A stretch of DNA of 64,000 bases from a virus, in IMG/VR virus record IMGVR_UViG_3300033997_000310, positions 1 through 64,000 of that record. One strand, given 5' to 3'. Of this stretch, positions 7,584-16,417 are shown one piece after another. The first letter of the stretch is position 1; every line of letters starts with the position of its first letter. The notes under the pieces are model-generated. The model ran no database searches, had not been told where the DNA came from, and saw nothing but the letters and a program-made list of their open reading frames with translations. Made by a program: the position numbers and the translations under genes.

Positions 7584-8189
7584 ATGGCTGCCCGAACCAT
7601 GAAGAAAAAATCCCCCTATCGCAAGCCGCTTCCCACCCAGGAGCGGTTGAGCGAACTGCTGCGCTATGAGCCGGACACTGGTCGGTTTTTCTGGAAGGTC
7701 GATAGGCGGCAGTTTGCCAAGGCTGGCGACATCGCCGGCGGCCTCGATGCGAACGGGTATTGGGCTATCTGCGTCGATGGCGAGCTGTATCGCGCCCACC
7801 GCCTGGCCTTCGTGATCATGACCGGGGAATGCCCGGTGGAGATCAGGCATCGGGACGGAGACAGGTCGGACAATCGCTGGGAGAACCTGAGGAGGGCGAG
7901 CAACGGCGCCGGCCTTCGCAGCGACAACACCTCCGGTCACCGCGGCATTACCTGGAGCAAGCGGCGCCGCGTCTGGTGCGTGAAGATCCAAACCAAAGGT
8001 CAGGTCCACAACGTCGGGTCATTCGCTCGGCCCGAGCACGCCATTGCGGCCTACCGCGAAGCCGCTGAGAAGCACTTCGGCCCGTTTGCGGCTCACCTGA
8101 ACGACGATGGGCTGGACGTCAGTGCACTGGCTGACCAGATGGCCGAGAAGGCGTACTCGCGCAAACGCCGCCCCATCGTCTCCCCGTAA
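7584..8189 (+). CDS. Free-standing HNH/AP2 homing endonuclease
   Basis: 201 residues from the ATG at 7584; MKKK at 7599 is an alternative that gives the same N-terminus as its sibling proteins. An N-terminal RLSELLRYEPDTG motif and a central HNH core (AHRLAF...EIRHRDGDRSDNRWENLR) are followed by a C-terminal AP2-like DNA-binding domain (SGHRGITW...WCVKIQ...VGSFARPEHAIAAYREAA). Such genes are selfish homing endonucleases that spread between phages. In the core HRDGD stands where the siblings have DHKDR, so the first catalytic position differs (R-H-R-D instead of I-D-H-K). Paralogues lie at 37858 and 47111. Confidence 0.85.
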   Translation: MAARTMKKKSPYRKPLPTQERLSELLRYEPDTGRFFWKVDRRQFAKAGDIAGGLDANGYWAICVDGELYRAHRLAFVIMTGECPVEIRHRDGDRSDNRWENLRRASNGAGLRSDNTSGHRGITWSKRRRVWCVKIQTKGQVHNVGSFARPEHAIAAYREAAEKHFGPFAAHLNDDGLDVSALADQMAEKAYSRKRRPIVSP

Positions 8190-8461
8190 AATCGACGCAG
8201 ACCCCGAAAATTTTGGCGCTGGTGAGTTCGAGGGCCTGAGAGTGCCACCCTGGTAGCTCAAAGACTGTCAAAGCCACTCCACGGTCAAAAAATCGAGGTC
8301 GTGCGAAATCGGGGATGAGGGTTTCTCTGGGCGAGGATGGAAAATAATCATGGTCAATGGCGGGGGCTTGGGGTAAATCTCGAATCGGCTCTCTGGGGGA
8401 GCCGGTGCGCGGGCAGGGAATGGTTTTCTGAACCGCATAAAAATCATCATGGGGTTTTCGC

Positions 8462-8938
8462 ATGAAGGGTGAAAAGCCGAAGCGGCTCAGGGGGCGGCCT
8501 CAGTTTGAACCTACAGATCAGCAGCGGGCCATGGTTCGTGCCAGTGTCGCCTATGGCATCCCGCATGACGATATCGCCGCGACCATCGGGAACGGCATCG
8601 GCAAGGCAACGCTGCACAAGCACTTTAAGACCGAGTTGGAGCGCGGACGCGCTGACTTCGTTCGCAGCGCCGGCAGCCGGCTTTTCGAGATCATGAACCA
8701 GCGAGAGAATCTGGCGGCAGCGACAACGGCGGCCATCTTCTTCCTCAAGACCCGTGGCGGGTGGAGCGAAAAACAGTCTGTCGAGCTGAGCGGGCCGGAG
8801 GGTGGCCCGATCCAGACGAGCGGCGTTCTGGCTGTTCCTGGCGTCACGGATATGGCCGCATGGTCGAAGCTGGCCACGGGCAGCGGCGCACCGAGCATCG
8901 TTGATGACACGCCTGACGGCGAAGCGAAGGGCGAATGA
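8462..8938 (+). CDS. Terminase small subunit
   Basis: 158 residues. An N-terminal HTH (residues about 18-55) is followed by a helical oligomerisation region and a flexible C-terminus. It sits four bases before the large terminase gene, which fixes the identity. It should recognise the packaging site and load the large subunit. It follows a 270-base spacer without supported genes. Confidence 0.8.
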   Translation: MKGEKPKRLRGRPQFEPTDQQRAMVRASVAYGIPHDDIAATIGNGIGKATLHKHFKTELERGRADFVRSAGSRLFEIMNQRENLAAATTAAIFFLKTRGGWSEKQSVELSGPEGGPIQTSGVLAVPGVTDMAAWSKLATGSGAPSIVDDTPDGEAKGE

Positions 8939-8941
8939 TGA

Positions 8942-10375
8942 ATGTCTGCGGCGGCCCGAAAAATTGCAGAGCCGATTGCATGGGCGCCGCAAGAGGGTGC
9001 GCAGGTTTCGTTTCTGACGTGCCCGATATTCGAGGTTTTGCTTGAAGGCAATCGGGGCGGCGGAAAGACCGATGCGCTACTGATGGACTTCGCCCAACAT
9101 GTCGGCCTTGGCTATGGCGCGGCATGGCGCGGCATCCTGTTCCGCCGGGAATACAAGGAGCTTGGCGATGTGGTTGCCAAGTCCAAGAAGTGGTTCCGGT
9201 TGATCTTCCCAACGGCGCGGTTTCTTGAAAGTCAGGCCGACTACAAATGGCGTTGGCCTACTGGCGAGGAGCTGCTGTTCAGGACTGCCAAGCGGCTTGA
9301 CGACTACTGGTCATATCACGGCCACGAATACCCATGGATTGGCTGGGAAGAACTCACGAATTGGGGTTCGCCGGACCTCTACGAGCAGATGAAGTCTGTA
9401 TGCCGCTCCTCATCGGCCAAGGTGCCGAGGAAGTATCGCGCAACGACTAATCCGTTTGGGCCTGGGCATTCGTGGGTGAAGAAGCGATTCATTGATCCGG
9501 GGCCGGCAGGCTGCATCATTCGAGATAAGCAGGGGAACCTTCGCACCAGGGTTCACAGCGATCTGAACCAAAACAGGGTTCTTCTCAGCGCCGACCCGAA
9601 CTACCGCTCCAACATCGCCGCCAACAGCAACGAGGCGCAGCGCAAGGCGTGGCTTGAAGGGTCATGGGACATCGTGTCCGGCGGCATGTTCACGGACATC
9701 TGGGACCGTGCCGTGCATGTGCTGCCGCGCTTCCAGGTTCCGTCTTCGTGGCGCATCGATCGGTCTTTCGACTGGGGTTCTTCTTCTCCGTTTGCGGTCA
9801 TCTGGTGGGCTGAAAGCGATGGCACCGATCTGAAAATGCCGAACGGCCAGACAATGCGAACCGTCCGTGGCGACCTATTCGCCATTCACGAGTGGTACGG
9901 CTGGAACGGCAAGCCCAACGAAGGCCTTCGATTGCTGGCAACTGAGGTCGCCAAGGGCATCCTGAAGCGCGAACAGGAAATGGGGCTGCTTGGTCGGGTG
10001 AAGGCCGGGCCGGCTGACAACCAGATTTACCAGCGCATGAATGGCATGTGCCTTGCCGACGACATGAAGGCCGCTGGCGTGACCTGGATTGAATCCGACA
10101 AGTCGCCCGGCTCCCGCGCGTCTGGCTGGGAAGCAATGCGAATCAGGTTGGCGCAATCCAAGCCAGAAAAGCCGGGACTGCCACGGGAACGGCCCGGCAT
10201 GTTCCTTTGCGACACCTGTCGTCACGGCATCAACCAAATCAGCACCACGGCCCTGCATGAAACCAAGCAGGATGAAATCCACGAGACTGCTGAAGACCAC
10301 TGGCTTGATGCGGCCAGGTATCGAATTTTTCGCCGCCGGAGCACTGCCGGCAATATGCAGATCAAAGGGCTCTGA
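8942..10375 (+). CDS. Terminase large subunit
   Basis: 477 residues. The N-terminal ATPase has Walker A GNRGGGKT (36-43) and a Walker B-like WIGWEEL (132-138). The C-terminal RNase H-like nuclease has FDWGSSSPFAV (about 276 on) and a late acidic cluster (AEDHWLDAARY). It drives DNA translocation into the prohead and cuts the concatemer. It is followed two bases later by the portal gene, a classical packaging module. Confidence 0.93.
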   Translation: MSAAARKIAEPIAWAPQEGAQVSFLTCPIFEVLLEGNRGGGKTDALLMDFAQHVGLGYGAAWRGILFRREYKELGDVVAKSKKWFRLIFPTARFLESQADYKWRWPTGEELLFRTAKRLDDYWSYHGHEYPWIGWEELTNWGSPDLYEQMKSVCRSSSAKVPRKYRATTNPFGPGHSWVKKRFIDPGPAGCIIRDKQGNLRTRVHSDLNQNRVLLSADPNYRSNIAANSNEAQRKAWLEGSWDIVSGGMFTDIWDRAVHVLPRFQVPSSWRIDRSFDWGSSSPFAVIWWAESDGTDLKMPNGQTMRTVRGDLFAIHEWYGWNGKPNEGLRLLATEVAKGILKREQEMGLLGRVKAGPADNQIYQRMNGMCLADDMKAAGVTWIESDKSPGSRASGWEAMRIRLAQSKPEKPGLPRERPGMFLCDTCRHGINQISTTALHETKQDEIHETAEDHWLDAARYRIFRRRSTAGNMQIKGL

Positions 10376-10377
10376 CC

Positions 10378-11784
10378 ATGCCATTGGAAACCGTACATCC
10401 AGACTACGCCGCGCATTTCCGCCAATGGCAGCGCATCAGGGACTGCATAGCCGGCGAAGACGCCGTGAAGGCGGCCAAGGAGCGATATCTGCCGCGGCCA
10501 TCCGGCATGGACGATCCGATGTTCGACGCCTATGTCGAGCGGGCCTGCTTCTTCGGGGCCACGCGCCGCACGGTGCAGGGCCTGCACGGTGCCATGTTCC
10601 GCAAGGCGCCAGAGGCAACGCTGCCGGCCGGCGAGCGCTACGCCGCCCTGGTCGACAACATCGACCTGCAGGGCACGCCGCTGGACGTGTTCGCGTCGAC
10701 GCTGTGCTGGGAACTGCTGGCCATGGGCCGGGTCGGAATTCTCACCGACATGACGGCGGCAGGTGATCCCTACCTGATCATGTACATCGCGGAGAACATC
10801 ACCAACTGGCGGGAGGCCGACGTCGGCAACGTCCCAGTGCCGGACCAGTTCATCCTCATGGAGACCTACACGATCCCGGCGCTCGACGGCTTCGGCAGCG
10901 AGATCAAGAAGCGATATCGCGTCCTGGAGCTTGACGAAAACGGCCTGTATCGCCAGCGCATCTTTCAGCGGCCCGACCAGGGCGGTGAGTGGGTCGTGAC
11001 GGTGGTTGAGCCGAAAGTTCGCGGCAATCGCCTGAACACGATTCCGTTCAGCGTCCTTTCCCCGACGCAATTGCAGCTTGCCATCGAGACCAGCCCCATC
11101 AAGGAGTTGGTCGACATGAACGTCAGCCACTATCGCACGTCGGCTGACTTGGAACACGGCGCGCACTGGACGGCAACTCCGACGCCGTGGGTTTCTGGTC
11201 CATTCTCGGACGTACCGCCAGCCCTGAGTGTTGGATCAATGGCGGCATTGGTGCTGCCTGAAGGCTCCCAGGTCGGCATGCTAACCCTGAAGGGAGACGA
11301 CCTGGGCGCGCTGTTCAAGCAGCTCGAACAGAAGCAGGCCAAGATGGCGCAGCTCGGCGCCCGCCTGCTGGAAGACCAGAAACGCGCCGCCGAGACCGCG
11401 GAATCGAAGCGCCTGCAATACAGTGGCGAAAACTCCGTGCTGGCCACCATCGCCAACACCGCGAGCCGGGCCCTGACCCGCAACATCGGCTGGGCGGTGG
11501 AATGGCTGGGCGGCAACCCGGCGGACGTCGCTATCCAGGTCAATACCGACTTCTTCGACGCAACCATCGACCCGACGCTGCTGTCTTCCATGCTCGCGGC
11601 GGTGCAGGGCGGCTACATGAGCACCGACACCTTCATTTGGAACCTGATCAAGGGCGAACTGACCCCGCCGGGCAGGACGGTGGAGGAGGAGAAGGAGTTG
11701 ATCGAGATGCAGGGGCCGTCGTTTACACCGAACGTCGATCCCCCGCCGGCCGACGCCGACGCTGAAACGCAGCAGGTGGCGTGA
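10378..11784 (+). CDS. Portal protein, DUF4055 family
   Basis: 468 residues with the DUF4055 signatures: the N-terminal FRQWQRIRDCIAGEDAVKAA, the ACFFGATRRTVQGLHGAMFRK segment and the central SPIKELVDMNVSHYRTSADL. It forms the dodecameric portal that connects head, terminase and tail. Length fits the family. The C-terminal tail is proline- and acid-rich and probably disordered. Confidence 0.9.
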   Translation: MPLETVHPDYAAHFRQWQRIRDCIAGEDAVKAAKERYLPRPSGMDDPMFDAYVERACFFGATRRTVQGLHGAMFRKAPEATLPAGERYAALVDNIDLQGTPLDVFASTLCWELLAMGRVGILTDMTAAGDPYLIMYIAENITNWREADVGNVPVPDQFILMETYTIPALDGFGSEIKKRYRVLELDENGLYRQRIFQRPDQGGEWVVTVVEPKVRGNRLNTIPFSVLSPTQLQLAIETSPIKELVDMNVSHYRTSADLEHGAHWTATPTPWVSGPFSDVPPALSVGSMAALVLPEGSQVGMLTLKGDDLGALFKQLEQKQAKMAQLGARLLEDQKRAAETAESKRLQYSGENSVLATIANTASRALTRNIGWAVEWLGGNPADVAIQVNTDFFDATIDPTLLSSMLAAVQGGYMSTDTFIWNLIKGELTPPGRTVEEEKELIEMQGPSFTPNVDPPPADADAETQQVA

Positions 11785-12104
11785 TGGAGGCGGCGACGGA
11801 AGCGCCAGACATCTCCGGCTTCGGTTGGTGGCCGGGCGGGTATCTGCATCGGCATTGCTCGGACTGCGACAAGGAGTTCATGGGCGGAAAGCGCGCCGTG
11901 CGGTGCCAGGACTGCGCCACGGCGGCCATGCAACGCTGGAGCGACAAGAGGCAAGCCAGGCCCGCGCAGCCCACGGAGACGGCTCTGGAGCGCATCCGGC
12001 GCAAGGTGGCGGGCCGAACCGACCTGCACGACCGGGACAGCGCGGGCGCCATCGGGATCAAGATGGGCGACCTGCGGGCGCTCTTGACGGAGATTGAACA
12101 ATGA
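11784..12104 (+). CDS. Zinc-ribbon phage protein
   Basis: 106 residues starting at the ATG that overlaps the portal stop (TGATG). CSDC...CQDC at about 26-46 forms a four-cysteine zinc ribbon, preceded by GFGWWPGGYLHR, a motif common in small phage proteins. The remainder is a charged helix. Function unknown. Confidence 0.65.
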   Translation: MEAATEAPDISGFGWWPGGYLHRHCSDCDKEFMGGKRAVRCQDCATAAMQRWSDKRQARPAQPTETALERIRRKVAGRTDLHDRDSAGAIGIKMGDLRALLTEIEQ

Positions 12105-12394
12105 CCACCGAACCCAACAAAATCCGCGTGTCCGTCGACAAGGACGATCCTGGCTATAGCCCGTTCGCGGTGTATTGCCCCGCATCTCTGGATGGGATGG
12201 AGCAGAAGCGGTGCATCACCGCTGACGAGGCTGCCGGCACCATTCGCCGCTATGTAACCGACGAGGACGGCAAGCCGGTGGTGGAGAACGACCACTTCGT
12301 GGCCGAGACCGTCACCGGCACCGTCGTCATCACGCTCCGCGAGAACGTCCCCAGCGTCGTCAAGGAGTGGTGGGCCAAGGTGCGGGGCATCTGA
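12101..12394 (+). CDS. Phage protein of unknown function
   Basis: 97 residues, predicted mostly beta, starting MTTEPNKIRVSVDKDDPGY. It overlaps the previous gene by ATGA. No domain is recognised. It lies between the portal and dihydrofolate reductase genes. Confidence 0.6.
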   Translation: MTTEPNKIRVSVDKDDPGYSPFAVYCPASLDGMEQKRCITADEAAGTIRRYVTDEDGKPVVENDHFVAETVTGTVVITLRENVPSVVKEWWAKVRGI

Positions 12395-12432
12395 CCAACA
12401 TCAACCGTCAACATCGCATCAGGAGAAAGCCA

Positions 12433-12675
12433 ATGACTACCAAGACCATGACCATCGGAATCAAGATCGACACCGCCGGCTTCAAGCTGCCGTTCCTGGC
12501 AACGGCCTGCCTCTACGGCGCGGCCGTGCTCAACTGGATCGGCTTCAAGCGCATCACGTCCAGCAACGCCGCTGAATGGGCGGTGCGCCGCTTCCTGAAG
12601 GTCGACATCAAGAGCGATGGCGACCGCATGACCGCTCGGTTCGTGAAGCGCCCGCTGTTCCGGAAGGCTGCATGA
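12433..12675 (+). CDS. Small basic protein with hydrophobic segment
   Basis: 80 residues from MTTKTMTIG, preceded by AGGAGA. A central hydrophobic run (LPFLATACLYGAAVLNWIG) is followed by a basic C-terminus. The hydrophobic run may be a membrane segment. Function unknown; it overlaps the dihydrofolate reductase start by ATGA. Confidence 0.6.
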   Translation: MTTKTMTIGIKIDTAGFKLPFLATACLYGAAVLNWIGFKRITSSNAAEWAVRRFLKVDIKSDGDRMTARFVKRPLFRKAA

Positions 12676-13196
12676 CGGCCCCGATCTCCATCATCGTCGC
12701 CGTCGGCCGCAACGGCATCATCGGAACCGGCAACCGCCTGCCCTGGCCCCGCATCCAGGCCGACATGGACTGGTTTCGCCGGCACACGCTCTCCACGCCC
12801 GGCCAGCCCGTCATCATGGGTCGCCGCACATGGGAGAGCCTGGGCGGGAAGGGGCTGCCTGACCGGTTCAACATCGTCGTTTCGCGCACCCTGAGTCGCG
12901 ACAGCCATGCCAACACCATCGTCTGTCGGACCATCAAGGACGCCCGCTGGGCGGCGCTGGACACGGCCAGACGGATTGGCGCGACTGGTGAGGCCTTCGT
13001 CATCGGCGGGGCCGAAATCTACCGGGCGTTCCTGCCGCTGGTGCAGACCATCTATTTGACCGAAGTGGACGCGGAGCCGGCCGGTGACGCGCGGTTCGAC
13101 TTTGACCGGGCAGGGTGGCGCGAGACGGTCGCTGAACAGCACGCGGCCGCCGGCGGGGCGCCTGCGTGCATCATGAAAGTGCTGGAGAGGGTTTGA
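12672..13196 (+). CDS. folA: Dihydrofolate reductase
   Basis: 174 residues. It has the DHFR order: IIVAVGRNGIIGTGNRLPW (substrate loop), MGRRTWESLG (NADPH site), an RTL box and the GGAEIYRAFL motif. It reduces dihydrofolate to tetrahydrofolate with NADPH, sustaining thymidylate synthesis during phage replication. The start overlaps the preceding stop (ATGA). The 3' end overlaps the converging gene by 26 bases. Confidence 0.92.
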   Translation: MTAPISIIVAVGRNGIIGTGNRLPWPRIQADMDWFRRHTLSTPGQPVIMGRRTWESLGGKGLPDRFNIVVSRTLSRDSHANTIVCRTIKDARWAALDTARRIGATGEAFVIGGAEIYRAFLPLVQTIYLTEVDAEPAGDARFDFDRAGWRETVAEQHAAAGGAPACIMKVLERV

Positions 13197-13437
13197 TTGG
13201 CGCCGCTTCCTCTTTGCCTATCTGCTGCGCCAATCGCATCCCGCTGAGGAACACCGTGGCGATGCACTGCTGAAACGGCAGACCGCCATTGGCCGCGTGG
13301 TTGAAGGCGTCCATGCTGAGGTTGGCCAGAATCTCCCGCGTCTCTGCATCAAACTGCACCGCGGTCAAACCGCCCGGCACCATGCCTGCGTCGATGCGGC
13401 ACCGGCTGGCTTGGGGCTCAAGGTGCTCTGGTTTCAT
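13171..13437 (-). CDS. Small phage protein of unknown function
   Basis: 88 residues, helical, starting MKPEHLEPQ. Last gene of the 16.6-to-13.2 kb leftward operon, converging on the DHFR gene with a 26-base overlap. ATGA overlap with the gene upstream. No family recognised. Confidence 0.55.
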   Translation of the reverse strand: MKPEHLEPQASRCRIDAGMVPGGLTAVQFDAETREILANLSMDAFNHAANGGLPFQQCIATVFLSGMRLAQQIGKEEAAPIKPSPALS

Positions 13438-13586
13438 GTCACGCCTTCAAGTTCAGCCATCATACCAACCACGCGGGAGCGGGCCTGCCTAAAGACCAGG
13501 GCGTCGGTAAAGAATTCCGCTTCCGCCTCCAGCTCCGTCAGGAGAATGGCGATGTCGTAAAGCTGGTCCATGATCGTGCCCATCAT
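13434..13586 (-). CDS. 50-residue helical protein
   Basis: A short ORF starting MMGTIMDQLYDIAILL that fills the space between two coupled neighbours: its start touches the upstream stop (TGAATG) and its stop overlaps the next start (ATGA). The sequence is amphipathic and acidic (TELEAEAEFF), suggesting a small helical or coiled-coil protein. Function unknown. Confidence 0.55.
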   Translation of the reverse strand: MMGTIMDQLYDIAILLTELEAEAEFFTDALVFRQARSRVVGMMAELEGVT

Positions 13587-13964
13587 TCACCGCCTGATCC
13601 AAATCAGAAACCGCTGCCAGAACCTGGAGAGCGGGCCTTGCCCTTGCATCTCTACCCGCAGCGCCGAATTCTCGCGCCGCGGCGCTTCCGGATTCTTGAT
13701 GCCGATGCTTTCTCCGATTTCCCACGACACCGATGTTTGGCCGCTGGCAATCATGCCACCCATCGGATGCTGCATCAGGACGCTATAGTTGATGGTGTCT
13801 GGGATCGTGTATCGCCGCAGGCCCGGCATGCGCCACTCTCTGATCGTTCCATCGGAGGATACCACCCTTATCGGCCCCTCATTGTCGGGAACAATCCTGA
13901 CGCCAATCTTGCTTACTTCAATGGTGATCGTGCCCAGGAAAGGGCCTTTGGCGCTAGTCATCAC
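13587..13964 (-). CDS. Phage protein of unknown function
   Basis: 125 residues, N-terminal half predicted beta, C-terminal hydrophobic/basic stretch (SRFWQRFLIWIRR) that may associate with membrane. It overlaps its upstream neighbour by ATGA. No family recognised. Confidence 0.55.
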   Translation of the reverse strand: MMTSAKGPFLGTITIEVSKIGVRIVPDNEGPIRVVSSDGTIREWRMPGLRRYTIPDTINYSVLMQHPMGGMIASGQTSVSWEIGESIGIKNPEAPRRENSALRVEMQGQGPLSRFWQRFLIWIRR

Positions 13965-14158
13965 TTCCCCCTATAGGCCGCGCGGACGGCGTTGGCGAGG
14001 CGCAGCAGCCGGAAGAAGCGGCTATTGGGCATCTTGACTGCCTGCGGCCAATGGCGCGCTTCGAACGGCCAAACCCCGGCATCTGAGCCGCGCCCACTGT
14101 CGATTGATACGACCTTCCTCAGCGTCTTGGCCCTTTTCACGTGGCTGCGGCGGCTCAT
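13961..14158 (-). CDS. Small basic protein
   Basis: 65 residues starting MSRRSHVKRAKTLRK. The start is fixed by GGAGG five bases upstream; a longer in-frame start lacks this. Strongly basic at both ends, so nucleic-acid binding is possible. ATGA overlap with the next gene upstream. Confidence 0.55.
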   Translation of the reverse strand: MSRRSHVKRAKTLRKVVSIDSGRGSDAGVWPFEARHWPQAVKMPNSRFFRLLRLANAVRAAYRGK

Positions 14159-14415
14159 ATCGACCTCCATTCGCATACCGGGTCAGATGCGACGCCTTCG
14201 GCGTTTTCCGCCCAGCACATCCCGTCGGTCCAGCAATCTGGCGGCCTGTTGCACTGGTCCTCAACGGCCACCCGCGCCCAATCGCAGTCATCAAAGCCAG
14301 GGTTGATGCGCTTTGCCAGGAAAGAATGACCGCCGGCCGTGGTGACCATGACGGCGATGCCCATCGGGGGGAGGAAGGCGCGTTTGATCCGACGGAGTTT
14401 GCTCTGGCGGCTCAT
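14155..14415 (-). CDS. Small cysteine-rich phage protein
   Basis: 86 residues. A basic N-terminus (SRQSKLRRIKRAF) is followed by a hydrophobic stretch and five cysteines in the second half (DDCDW, QCNRPPDCW, MCWAE, PVCEW). It may be a small metal-binding or disulfide-rich protein. Function unknown. Confidence 0.55.
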   Translation of the reverse strand: MSRQSKLRRIKRAFLPPMGIAVMVTTAGGHSFLAKRINPGFDDCDWARVAVEDQCNRPPDCWTDGMCWAENAEGVASDPVCEWRSI

Positions 14416-14855
14416 TGGCCACCTCGCGCTCGCGCAAGCACTTCACGCGCCTTTTCCATGGCCGCAAGCCGCGCATCGTCTCGCCCCTGATTACCATCTC
14501 CATCATCAATGATCTGCAACAATCCGTCTAATGCCTCATATAGGCATGGTGCCGCCGCAATCAGATAAGCGTCAGGCGCATCTACCCCACGGATATCGTA
14601 CCGGTAGACGCTGCCATCCGCTTTTGCCTGATCCATGCCGCGAACGCTTTTTTCACCGACCTCAAACATCAGGAGGTCTTTTGCATTTACCATCCTGTCA
14701 TGCGGCTGGAAAACCGGCTGCGCCCCGGTCATTCCCCATCGGCGGAACTTCATCACATACCGTCGGCCCCCGTGCCTTGTCGCCAGATACAGCGTGTTGC
14801 TTTGCGCATTGCCGAACCACTCCCACGGCCCGCGTGTAAATTCCGGTTCGCTCAT
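14412..14855 (-). CDS. Phage early accessory protein of the RGPW...AAAP type
   Basis: 147 residues starting MSEPEFTRGPWEWFGN. The start overlaps the upstream stop (TGATG). The mid-part DAYLIAAAPCLYEALDGLL followed by a helix ending in a run of Ala/Arg is a widespread signature of phage accessory proteins whose function is unknown. Confidence 0.6.
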   Translation of the reverse strand: MSEPEFTRGPWEWFGNAQSNTLYLATRHGGRRYVMKFRRWGMTGAQPVFQPHDRMVNAKDLLMFEVGEKSVRGMDQAKADGSVYRYDIRGVDAPDAYLIAAAPCLYEALDGLLQIIDDGDGNQGRDDARLAAMEKAREVLARARGGQ

Positions 14856-15199
14856 CACGCACCCCCCTTTCCCAGCTTGGCGATTGCGGCGCGGGCGCGG
14901 CGAAAATCGCTGGGTCCAAACCAATCAACGATGCGGGTGTGGCTCATAGGGCCGGTCCATCCATCATCATCGACGTTGTTGGTTCCATACTCGGCAAACG
15001 GTTCCAGCGCCTCCCGCATCTCCCGGACCACGTTGAGCTGGGGGACGGGCGCGATCCAGTCCAGCTTGTCCTTGTCCTGCGCAATCTCGCTTCCGGCAAT
15101 CCAGACATCGCCGCGATTGTCAATTTCCGCTGTATTGGGGCCGTTGACGTCCTGAAACCAATACAGCCCCGGCTCCGTGGGCACAAAACGGTCGGTCAT
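14855..15199 (-). CDS. Phage accessory protein of unknown function
   Basis: 114 residues from MTDRFVPTEPGLYWFQD. The C-terminal half (REMREALEPFAEYG...DFRRARAAIAKL) resembles common phage accessory proteins. The N-terminal half is predicted beta. Start overlaps the upstream gene by ATGA. Confidence 0.6.
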   Translation of the reverse strand: MTDRFVPTEPGLYWFQDVNGPNTAEIDNRGDVWIAGSEIAQDKDKLDWIAPVPQLNVVREMREALEPFAEYGTNNVDDDGWTGPMSHTRIVDWFGPSDFRRARAAIAKLGKGGA

Positions 15200-15396
15200 G
15201 ATGCTTCCCCTTGCAAATGGACGGATACCCAGATCGGGCCAATGTTGAGCACGCGGAACCATCCGCTATGTCGCTCGCTGAACAGCACGATTGGGGCCTG
15301 TCGCTGCACCCGCGCCTTGATCAGCAGGCGGCCAATACGGACGGTCACGCCCCAGCGCCATGGCCGGATTAGAAACATCGGACGGGCGTAGGTCAT
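15196..15396 (-). CDS. Small basic beta-rich protein
   Basis: 66 residues starting MTYARPMFLIRPWRWG, with alternating hydrophobic and basic residues. No recognised family. ATGA overlap with the preceding gene supports it being translated. Confidence 0.5.
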   Translation of the reverse strand: MTYARPMFLIRPWRWGVTVRIGRLLIKARVQRQAPIVLFSERHSGWFRVLNIGPIWVSVHLQGEAS

Positions 15397-15677
15397 GATG
15401 CTTCTCCGTTCGGAAGAGCGCGAATACGGTCAATTGTGGGCTGCACAGCCTCAGCACAGCCATCCCATTTGGCGTCATAGCGGTTGGCATGGCGGGCGTT
15501 GACTTGGTACGCGACCAAATCTTTTTCGGCCTCCAAGAGAGCCTCCCGCATCTCCGCGTTCTCGCGGATCAGTTCGGCCATCCTACCGGGCGTCAGGTCG
15601 GCGGTCGGGACGCCAGCGCAGGCCAAATGCGCGGCGGCGGCTTCCTCCATCCATTCTGAAAGCTGTTCCCTGTCCAT
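15393..15677 (-). CDS. Small helical phage protein
   Basis: 94 residues from MDREQLSEWMEEAAAAH; GGAGG lies seven bases before this ATG (a GTG two codons earlier is possible). The middle (RENAEMREALLEAEKDLVAY) predicts a coiled coil. Function unknown. Confidence 0.55.
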   Translation of the reverse strand: MDREQLSEWMEEAAAAHLACAGVPTADLTPGRMAELIRENAEMREALLEAEKDLVAYQVNARHANRYDAKWDGCAEAVQPTIDRIRALPNGEAS

Positions 15678-15679
15678 AA

Positions 15680-15898
15680 TCACCCCTCCCCGGCCTGGGC
15701 CGGCTTGTCATCAGTCTCAGCAGCTCCGCGCATAGCGAAATAGGCCAGCGGAACCGGCAGCCCAACAATGCCTGCCACAAACGCTCCAAGCCCCATCCAT
15801 CGGGCTATGTGTTCGTGACCCAAAGCCAGCGCAAACAGCAGGCAGATGGCCAGCGATGCCGAAATTCCACCGATTACAAGGCTCCAGATCAATCGCAT
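15680..15898 (-). CDS. Small two-span membrane protein
   Basis: 72 residues with two hydrophobic helices (about 2-24 and 34-56) joined by a short loop with His residues. Start set by GGAGG six bases upstream; the adjacent ATG at 15901 is the alternative. A role in the envelope is likely, but it is not recognisable as a known holin. Confidence 0.55.
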   Translation of the reverse strand: MRLIWSLVIGGISASLAICLLFALALGHEHIARWMGLGAFVAGIVGLPVPLAYFAMRGAAETDDKPAQAGEG

Positions 15899-15910
15899 CA
15901 TCTCCCTCCA

Positions 15911-16417
15911 TCAGAACGGGCGGGCGTATCGCACGCCGGCCAATTGCTCCATTTCCAGACGCCGCACGTCCGATGCGGCAGCGGTGGTGTCCTGACCGTG
16001 CCATTCGGCATCGCGAAGCCGCTGGCGCGCCTCCCGCAACGCGTCTTCTATGAGCGGCCATGACAGGTGGGCGCGGTTCATCGTTGCTGTTGCCCGCGCC
16101 ACGTCGTGCTTGTGCTTGGACAGCGCACGGGCAAAGCGCGGCGTGCCCGGCTCGCCCCACGGCACCGGGATAGCCATCAGCCGCTCAACGGCCTCCACAG
16201 CTTCACGACGGCTGTAATAGACCGCATCGCGCCGCACCACCTTGCCGGTGGCGCGGATTGTCACGATCCAGGTGCGGCGGTGCGGGCTTATCTTCAGGTC
16301 CGCGCTGGGGCTATCGGCAAACGGCTGAACGAAGCGGACGCGCATTGTGCCCGGCGCCCGCTTGGGGCGCACGTTTGGCACGATGGACCATGACGTGTTC
16401 CAGCCGATGTCGATCAT
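15911..16417 (-). CDS. Phage protein of unknown function
   Basis: 168 residues. The N-terminal half is basic and beta-rich; the C-terminal half is helical (EDALREARQRLRDAEWHG). No family recognised. ATGA overlap with the preceding gene at 16414-16417. Confidence 0.55.
   Translation of the reverse strand: MIDIGWNTSWSIVPNVRPKRAPGTMRVRFVQPFADSPSADLKISPHRRTWIVTIRATGKVVRRDAVYYSRREAVEAVERLMAIPVPWGEPGTPRFARALSKHKHDVARATATMNRAHLSWPLIEDALREARQRLRDAEWHGQDTTAAASDVRRLEMEQLAGVRYARPF

Noticed and set aside
7371-8009. 212-codon minus-strand ORF
   Set aside because: Antisense to the HNH/AP2 gene, whose HNH and AP2 motifs are clear.
8190-8461. Small ORFs between the HNH gene and terminase
   Set aside because: None has a ribosome-binding site or plausible composition; it is likely a leader or promoter segment.
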